Positions 59,322-64,000 of a stretch of DNA of 64,000 bases are shown one piece after another (the stretch's first letter is position 1; each line of letters begins with the position of its first letter). A model generated the notes under the pieces. It had not been told where the DNA came from. It was given only the letters and a program-made list of their open reading frames with translations, and did not search any database. Position numbers and translations under genes: made by a program. The stretch lies in NCBI RefSeq assembly GCF_001431535.1, contig NZ_LDJK01000012.1:100247-164246 (forward strand), in the 5' to 3' direction. The DNA is from Stenotrophomonas chelatiphaga (GTDB lineage Bacteria; Pseudomonadota; Gammaproteobacteria; Xanthomonadales; Xanthomonadaceae).

Positions 59322-61232
59322 ATGACTGAGACCCCCTCCCGCGTCCGGCTTGATGCAGGCGTGGCGATGCTGCCCGATGGCGGCTCGCCGCTGCCCATGC
59401 CCGAACAGGAACTGCACCAGGGCGAGCTGAAGATCCGCCGCCACCGCACCTCGCCGCGCCTGATCGGGCTGCGCCGTGCCTACCTGTTCGGTGGCACCGC
59501 GCTGATGACCGCCGCGGCCACCGTCATGATGTGGCGGGTGCTGTCGCCTAACGGGGTCAGCGTGCTGGAGGCCTGCCTGCTGGTGCTGTTCGTCGGCCTG
59601 TTCGGCTGGATCGCGCTGGCGTTCGCCAGTGCGGTGGCCGGCTTCCTGACCGCCGTGTTCGACCGCGGCTACCGGCTCGGCATCGACCCGGACGAGCCGC
59701 TGCCACAGCTGCACACGCGTACTGCGTTGCTGATGCCCACCTACAACGAAGACCCGCGGCGGCTGCTGGCCGGCCTGCAGGCGATCTACGAATCGGTGGC
59801 GGCCACCGGCCAGCTGGCCAACTTCGATTTCTACGTGCTCAGCGATACGCGCCGCGAAGACATCTCGCAGGCCGAAGAGCAGGTATTTGCCGAACTGCGC
59901 GAAACGCTGGATGCGCACGACCACCTGTTCTATCGCCGCCGCGCCGACAACGGCGGGCGCAAGGCCGGCAACATCGCCGACTGGGTGCGCCGTTTCGGGG
60001 GCGACTATCCGCAGATGCTGATCCTGGATGCCGACAGCCTGATGACCGGCGACACCATCGTCCGGCTCGCCGCCGGCATGGAGCACAACCCGGACGTGGG
60101 CATCATCCAGACCCTGCCGGTGGTGGTCGGTGGCCGTACGCTGTTCTCGCGCATGCAGCAGTTCGGCGGCCGCGTGTACGGCCCGGTGATCGCCCGCGGC
60201 GTGGCCTGGTGGCACGGCGCGGAGAGCAATTACTGGGGCCACAACGCGATCATCCGCACCGTGGCCTTCGCCGAGAATGCCGGCCTGCCCGCGCTGCCCG
60301 GGCATGAACCGTTCGGTGGCCACGTGCTCAGCCACGACTTCGTCGAAGCGGCGCTGATGCGTCGCGGTGGCTGGGCCGCGCACATGGTGCCCTACCTGAA
60401 AGGCAGCTACGAAGAAGGCCCGCCGACGCTGACCGACATGATGGTGCGCGACCGCCGCTGGTGCCAGGGCAACCTGCAGCACGGCAAGATCGTCGGCAGC
60501 CGCGGCCTGCACTGGATCAGCCGGGTGCACATGCTGATCGGCATCGGCCACTACTTCACCGCCCCGATGTGGGCGATGCTGATGCTGATCGGCATCGCCA
60601 TTCCGCTGTTCCAGGAAGGCATCGACCTCAACGGCATCCTGCACCTTTCGCCCAGCGTGTACTGGCGGACCCAGGATGAAATCCACGTGGTGCGGCTGTT
60701 CGCGATCACCATGGGCGTGCTGTTGATGCCGAAGGTGCTCGGCTACCTGGCCACCCTGCTGGAGCCGGCCTGCCGGCGTGGCTGCGGCGGGGCGGTGCGC
60801 ATGTTCATCGCCATGCTGCTGGAAACCGTGCTGGCCGCGCTGATGGCGCCGGTGGTGATGTATGTCCAGTCGCGTGGCGTGGCCGAAGTGCTGGCCGGCC
60901 GGGATTCGGGCTGGGACGCGCAGCAGCGCGACGATGGCGGCGTGGACTGGTTCGCGCTGGTCAAGGCCTACGGTGGCCTGAGCCTGTTCGGTGCCTTCAT
61001 GGGCGTGCTGGCGTGGGCGGTATCGCCGGCGCTGGCGGCCTGGATGGCCCCGGTGGTGATCGGCATGATGCTGTCCATCCCGGTGGTGGCGCTGACCTCC
61101 TCGCGCGGCCCGGGCAGCTGGCTGCGCCGCTTGAAGCTGATGGACATTCCCGAAGAACGCGACCCGCCGCAGGTGCTGGTGCGTGCCGCGCAGCTGCGCC
61201 GCGAAGCGCTGGCAAAGCCGCCGCTGTACTGA
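59322..61232 (+). CDS. mdoH: Glucans biosynthesis glucosyltransferase MdoH/OpgH
   Basis: 636 residues, shorter than E. coli MdoH (847). This inner-membrane GT2 enzyme makes the beta-1,2-glucan backbone of osmoregulated periplasmic glucans. Motifs: [16 protein letters not shown] near 137, [12 protein letters not shown] near 235, and [12 protein letters not shown] (Q/RxxRW-like) near 385, with about seven membrane helices. No mdoG is adjacent. A GAGGT site precedes the ATG at 59322. It is followed by the esterase after 39 bases. Confidence 0.93.
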   Translation: MTETPSRVRLDAGVAMLPDGGSPLPMPEQELHQGELKIRRHRTSPRLIGLRRAYLFGGTALMTAAATVMMWRVLSPNGVSVLEACLLVLFVGLFGWIALAFASAVAGFLTAVFDRGYRLGIDPDEPLPQLHTRTALLMPTYNEDPRRLLAGLQAIYESVAATGQLANFDFYVLSDTRREDISQAEEQVFAELRETLDAHDHLFYRRRADNGGRKAGNIADWVRRFGGDYPQMLILDADSLMTGDTIVRLAAGMEHNPDVGIIQTLPVVVGGRTLFSRMQQFGGRVYGPVIARGVAWWHGAESNYWGHNAIIRTVAFAENAGLPALPGHEPFGGHVLSHDFVEAALMRRGGWAAHMVPYLKGSYEEGPPTLTDMMVRDRRWCQGNLQHGKIVGSRGLHWISRVHMLIGIGHYFTAPMWAMLMLIGIAIPLFQEGIDLNGILHLSPSVYWRTQDEIHVVRLFAITMGVLLMPKVLGYLATLLEPACRRGCGGAVRMFIAMLLETVLAALMAPVVMYVQSRGVAEVLAGRDSGWDAQQRDDGGVDWFALVKAYGGLSLFGAFMGVLAWAVSPALAAWMAPVVIGMMLSIPVVALTSSRGPGSWLRRLKLMDIPEERDPPQVLVRAAQLRREALAKPPLY

Positions 61233-61271
61233 GTCGCGCATAATGCGGCTTCGATATGAAGGAGCCGCAAC

Positions 61272-61931
61272 ATGCTGCAGACGGTGGAACAGGAAACCGG
61301 CGCATCGCCGCAATGGGCAGTCATCTGGCTGCATGGGCTGGGCGCGGATGGCAACGACTTCGCCCCGATCGTGCCCGAGCTGGTGCGGCCGGGCTGGCCC
61401 GCGCTGCGCTTCGTGTTCCCGCATGCCCCGGTGCGTCCGATCACCATCAACAACGGCGTGCCGATGCGTGGCTGGTATGACATCGTCGGCATGGACTTCC
61501 GCTCGCGTGCGGACATGGACGGTGTGCGGGACTCGGTGGGTGAACTGGATGCGCTGATCCAGCGCGAGATCGATCGTGGCATTCCGGCCGAACGCATCTT
61601 CCTGGCGGGCTTCTCGCAGGGCGGCGCGGTGATCCTGACCGCCGCACTGCAGCGCAGCGCACCGTTGGCTGGGCTGATCGCCCTGTCGACCTACCTGCCG
61701 GAAGCCGAAACCGCTACGCGCATCGACGGCGCCGTGCAGGTGCCGGTATTCATGGCGCACGGCACCCAGGATCCGGTGATTCCCCTGCAGGTGGCCGAAC
61801 ACACCGCCGCCACGCTGCGCACGCTGGGCGTGGAGGTCCAGTGGCAGTCCTATCCGATGGCCCACCAGGTGTGTGGCGAAGAGATCAGTGCACTCGCTGA
61901 CTGGCTGCAGACCCGCCTGCAGGCAGGCTGA
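61272..61931 (+). CDS. Carboxylesterase/phospholipase (alpha/beta hydrolase, EstB type)
   Basis: 219 residues. IWLHGLGADGNDFAPIVPEL marks the oxyanion region, the nucleophile is Ser ~114 in LAGFSQGG, Asp ~170 in HGTQDPVIP, and His ~202 in YPMAHQVC. This is the compact lysophospholipase/acyl-protein-thioesterase-like family. The AAGGAG site is 9 bases before the ATG. It lies 3 bases upstream of algZ, so the three downstream genes may be one transcript. Confidence 0.92.
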   Translation: MLQTVEQETGASPQWAVIWLHGLGADGNDFAPIVPELVRPGWPALRFVFPHAPVRPITINNGVPMRGWYDIVGMDFRSRADMDGVRDSVGELDALIQREIDRGIPAERIFLAGFSQGGAVILTAALQRSAPLAGLIALSTYLPEAETATRIDGAVQVPVFMAHGTQDPVIPLQVAEHTAATLRTLGVEVQWQSYPMAHQVCGEEISALADWLQTRLQAG

Positions 61932-61934
61932 CGC

Positions 61935-62978
61935 ATGAGCACGCCCGCCGCCACGCCCTGGATGCCCGAGCTGTGCCGCCTGCCGCGGCTTGCCGCGATG
62001 TGCGGGCTGGCGTTGCTGGTGGTGGTGGTGCTGGCGCTGGCGCCGGACGATGGGCGCCACTGGAGCCTGGGGCGGCTGCTGTCGGCGAGTGGTTTCGCGC
62101 TGTGGCTGGCGCTGGCGGTCACCGTGGCGCTGTGCGCGTTGCGCAGGCTGCTTTCCACGCTGCCGCCGCTGCCGGGATCGCTGGCCGCCATCGCGCTGGC
62201 GGCGGTGATCGCGGTGATCGGCGCAGGCATCATCCATGCGCTGTATGCCGCCCTCGGCGATGATTTCGCCAATGGCATCGGCTTCTGGCGGTTCACCCTG
62301 GGCAGCGCGGCCACCACCGCGCTGATCAGCGCGGTGGCGCTGCGCTATTTCTACGTCAGTGATCGCTGGGCAGCGCAGGTGCAGGCGCAGGCGCGCGCCG
62401 AGGCCGATGCCCTGCAGGCGCGCATCCGCCCGCATTTCCTGTTCAACAGCATGAACCTCATCGCCAGCCTGGTACGGCGCGATGCCGTGGTGGCCGAACG
62501 CGCGGTGCTCGACCTGTCCGACCTGTTCCGCGCGGCACTGGGGGCGGGCGAGGGCGATTCCACGCTGCACGAAGAATGCGAGCTCGCCGAGCGTTACCTG
62601 TCCATTGAATCGCTGCGGCTGGGCGAACGCCTGCAGGTGCGCTGGCAGCGACCCGCTGAACTGCCCTGGCAGCAGCCGATGCCGCGGCTGGTGCTGCAGC
62701 CTCTGGTCGAAAACGCGGTGCTGCACGGTATCTCGCGGCTGCCGGAAGGTGGCCTGATCGAACTGGAGCTGGCCTGCGCGGACGGAGTGCTGCAGATCCT
62801 GATCCGCAATCCGGCACCGGACCCCAGCGCGCCGGCCTTGTCGCTGTCGCGCGGTACCGGGCACGCGTTGCACAACATCGCCCACCGGCTGGCCTGGCGC
62901 TTCGGTCCGGCCGCGCGGATGACGGCAGGCTGGAGCGGGGGCTACTATGAATGCTGCATCGCCATACCGGTTCGATGA
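61935..62978 (+). CDS. algZ: Sensor histidine kinase AlgZ/FimS (LytS-type)
   Basis: 347 residues. Four N-terminal membrane helices (about 18-125) lead to a His-kinase domain of LytS type: phospho-acceptor His ~166 in RIRPHFLFNSMNLIASL and the N-box PLVENAVLHGI near 258. A proper G-box (GTGHALHNI) follows. It is the partner of the adjacent AlgR-type regulator, whose start lies 10 bases after its stop. In pseudomonads the pair controls alginate and type IV pilus genes; in Xanthomonadaceae the target set is less clear. Confidence 0.92.
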   Translation: MSTPAATPWMPELCRLPRLAAMCGLALLVVVVLALAPDDGRHWSLGRLLSASGFALWLALAVTVALCALRRLLSTLPPLPGSLAAIALAAVIAVIGAGIIHALYAALGDDFANGIGFWRFTLGSAATTALISAVALRYFYVSDRWAAQVQAQARAEADALQARIRPHFLFNSMNLIASLVRRDAVVAERAVLDLSDLFRAALGAGEGDSTLHEECELAERYLSIESLRLGERLQVRWQRPAELPWQQPMPRLVLQPLVENAVLHGISRLPEGGLIELELACADGVLQILIRNPAPDPSAPALSLSRGTGHALHNIAHRLAWRFGPAARMTAGWSGGYYECCIAIPVR

Positions 62979-62988
62979 GGGGAGCGCC

Positions 62989-63717
62989 GTGAGGGTAGTG
63001 ATCGCAGATGACGAACCGCTGGCGCGTGAGCGCCTGCAGTCGCTGCTGGCCGATCTTCCCGATGTCTCCGTGGTGGCCGAAGCGGCCAATGGCGAGCAGG
63101 CGCTGCACGCCTGTGCGGAGCTGCAGCCAGACCTGGTGCTGCTGGATATCGCCATGCCCGGGCTGGATGGGCTGGAGACGGCGCGGCATCTTGCGACCTT
63201 CGAACCGCGCCCGGCGGTGGTGTTCTGCACTGCCTACGATGCGCATGCGCTGTCGGCCTTTGAAGCGGCGGCGATCGATTACCTGATGAAGCCGGTGCGG
63301 CCGGAACGGCTGGCGGCGGCGATCGAGCGGGCGCGTGTTTTCCTGGCCGGACGCGGCGACGCGCAGGGCAACGGCGATGGCCGTGCGCGCACCGTTCTAT
63401 GCGCGCGCCTGCGCGGTGGCCTGCGGTTGATTCCGGTGGAAGACATCCACTACCTGCAGGCCGAAGAAAAGTACGTGGTGGTGCATCATGCGCGCGGCGA
63501 AGACCTGATCGAGGAATCGCTGAAGTCGCTGGAAGAAGAGTTTGCCGCCCGCTTCGTGCGCATCCACCGCAATTGCCTGGTGGCGCGGCACGAGCTGATC
63601 GAACTGCGCCGCGGCACGGCCGGGCAGGTGCAGGCGGTACTGCGGCATGGCAAGCAGCCGTTGGAGGTGAGTCGCCGCTGCGTGGCGACCCTGCGGCAGG
63701 ATCTGCGCCACCTGTAA
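62989..63717 (+). CDS. algR: AlgR-type response regulator (LytTR family)
   Basis: 242 residues. The receiver domain has VVIADDEPLARERLQSLL, phospho-acceptor Asp ~54 in DLVLLDIAMPGLDGLE, FCTAYDAHALSAFEAAAIDYLMKPV (Lys) and a LytTR DNA-binding domain from about 140 (LIPVEDIHYLQAEEKYVVVHH...FVRIHRNCLVAR). GTG at 62989 has GAGGGGAG just upstream. The upstream in-frame ATG at 62947 would overlap algZ. It ends 168 bases before the adapter sequence that closes the contig. Confidence 0.94.
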   Translation: MRVVIADDEPLARERLQSLLADLPDVSVVAEAANGEQALHACAELQPDLVLLDIAMPGLDGLETARHLATFEPRPAVVFCTAYDAHALSAFEAAAIDYLMKPVRPERLAAAIERARVFLAGRGDAQGNGDGRARTVLCARLRGGLRLIPVEDIHYLQAEEKYVVVHHARGEDLIEESLKSLEEEFAARFVRIHRNCLVARHELIELRRGTAGQVQAVLRHGKQPLEVSRRCVATLRQDLRHL

Positions 63718-63884
63718 GAACATCAACGTCAACGTCAAAGGCTGCACGCCGCTTGTTGGCGGGGCGGGGTGGCTGTGCAGGACACGGGGACACGCCATCG
63801 CATTCGCGCTGCCGCTCCCACGCTTTGCTTCGCAAACCATGGGCCCCTCCTCACCAGCACCCACACCCCGCCTTTGTTTCATTA

Positions 63885-64000
63885 CTGTCTCTTATACCCC
63901 TCTGACCCTGCCGACGACTCCTCACGTTTACATTTTGCTGGTCGACGTTCCATTTAAAAAAACCACAACACTACTACCACGACGATCACATATGTCACAA
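63885..64000. other. Degraded Illumina Nextera adapter at the contig end (artefact)
   Basis: At 63885 the sequence reads CTGTCTCTTATAC, the start of the Nextera transposase read-through sequence. CTCTGACCCTGCCGACGA follows, very close to the adapter's next part. Then come 8 bases that resemble an i5 index (CTCCTCAC, one off CTCCTTAC) and a diverged match to the flow-cell P5 complement (CTGGTCGACGTTCCATT for GTGGTCGCCGTATCATT). The A-run and the disordered AT-rich tail to 64000 are typical of read-through past the adapter. These bases should not be annotated as genome. The preceding 63718-63884 is intergenic; I see no gene in it. Confidence 0.88.

Noticed and set aside
59136..63230. Very long open frame on the minus strand opposite mdoH, the esterase and algZ (over 1300 codons)
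   Set aside because: It is a by-product of GC-rich codon use in the plus-strand genes. The peptide is His/Arg/Gln-rich with no domain, and the plus strand has well-recognised genes.
63769..63957. Small plus-strand open frame at the window end
   Set aside because: It runs into the adapter sequence and has no ribosome site or homology.

Overview
This 64-kb window is GC-rich and carries a conserved gammaproteobacterial gene set typical of Xanthomonadaceae. The best fit is Stenotrophomonas, probably the S. maltophilia group. Intergenic spaces repeatedly hold short palindromes that begin with GTAG (GTAGCGCCGACCATGGTCGGC-like and GTAGTGACGGCC-like), which are SMAG-type REP elements. The gene content (lexA2-imuA-imuB-dnaE2, algZ-algR, smg-dprA-LysM beside def-fmt-rsmB) also fits this family. 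The last ~116 bases match a degraded Illumina Nextera adapter, so the window very probably ends at a contig end and the final bases are not genomic.

Layout. 1-8 kb: the start of a UPF0126/putative glycine transporter under a tandem glycine riboswitch, a GIY-YIG protein, type II NADH dehydrogenase, an NYN/OST-HTH RNA-binding protein, a glutathione S-transferase, and priA divergent from a sigma-like membrane-anchored protein plus a DUF3106 protein. The priA intergenic region holds an inverted pair of perfect DnaA boxes. 8-22 kb: MATE exporter, sppA, an SDR, two DUF4124 proteins, a TsaC-like protein, topA, two GYF_2 proteins (one with an RDD membrane domain, one fused to a pilin-like domain), smg, dprA and a LysM protein, the last three facing def. 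22-37 kb: def-fmt-rsmB runs into membrane glycosyltransferase and O-antigen-ligase genes, then LPS-type glycosyltransferases, PH-domain membrane proteins, ribA, a lipid A acyltransferase, dtd and rpoD.

37-43 kb is the most accessory-looking part. It has a HipA/YjjJ kinase toxin behind two pairs of 12-bp operator-like repeats, then a protein joining a cyclic-nucleotide-binding domain to a TIR-like domain (the architecture of Pycsar TIR effectors) with no nucleotide cyclase nearby, then a CAU tRNA. After the tRNA come two GNAT-type genes and a translationally coupled unknown/HTH pair.

43-64 kb: periplasmic trehalase, several small or unknown proteins, an SDR, an isolated protein of unknown family, a LysR/MFS divergent pair, and the SOS mutagenesis cassette lexA-imuA-imuB-dnaE2 with a perfect palindromic operator over the lexA start codon. 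Then a FepA-type siderophore receptor with a Fur box, mdoH, a carboxylesterase, and algZ-algR at the contig end.

Three intergenic sites (about 8.15, 15.05 and 56.75 kb) carry arrays of 18-23-bp repeats headed by the same 21-bp palindrome, which resembles a diverged SMAG REP. All assignments were made by reading the sequence; no database search was run.
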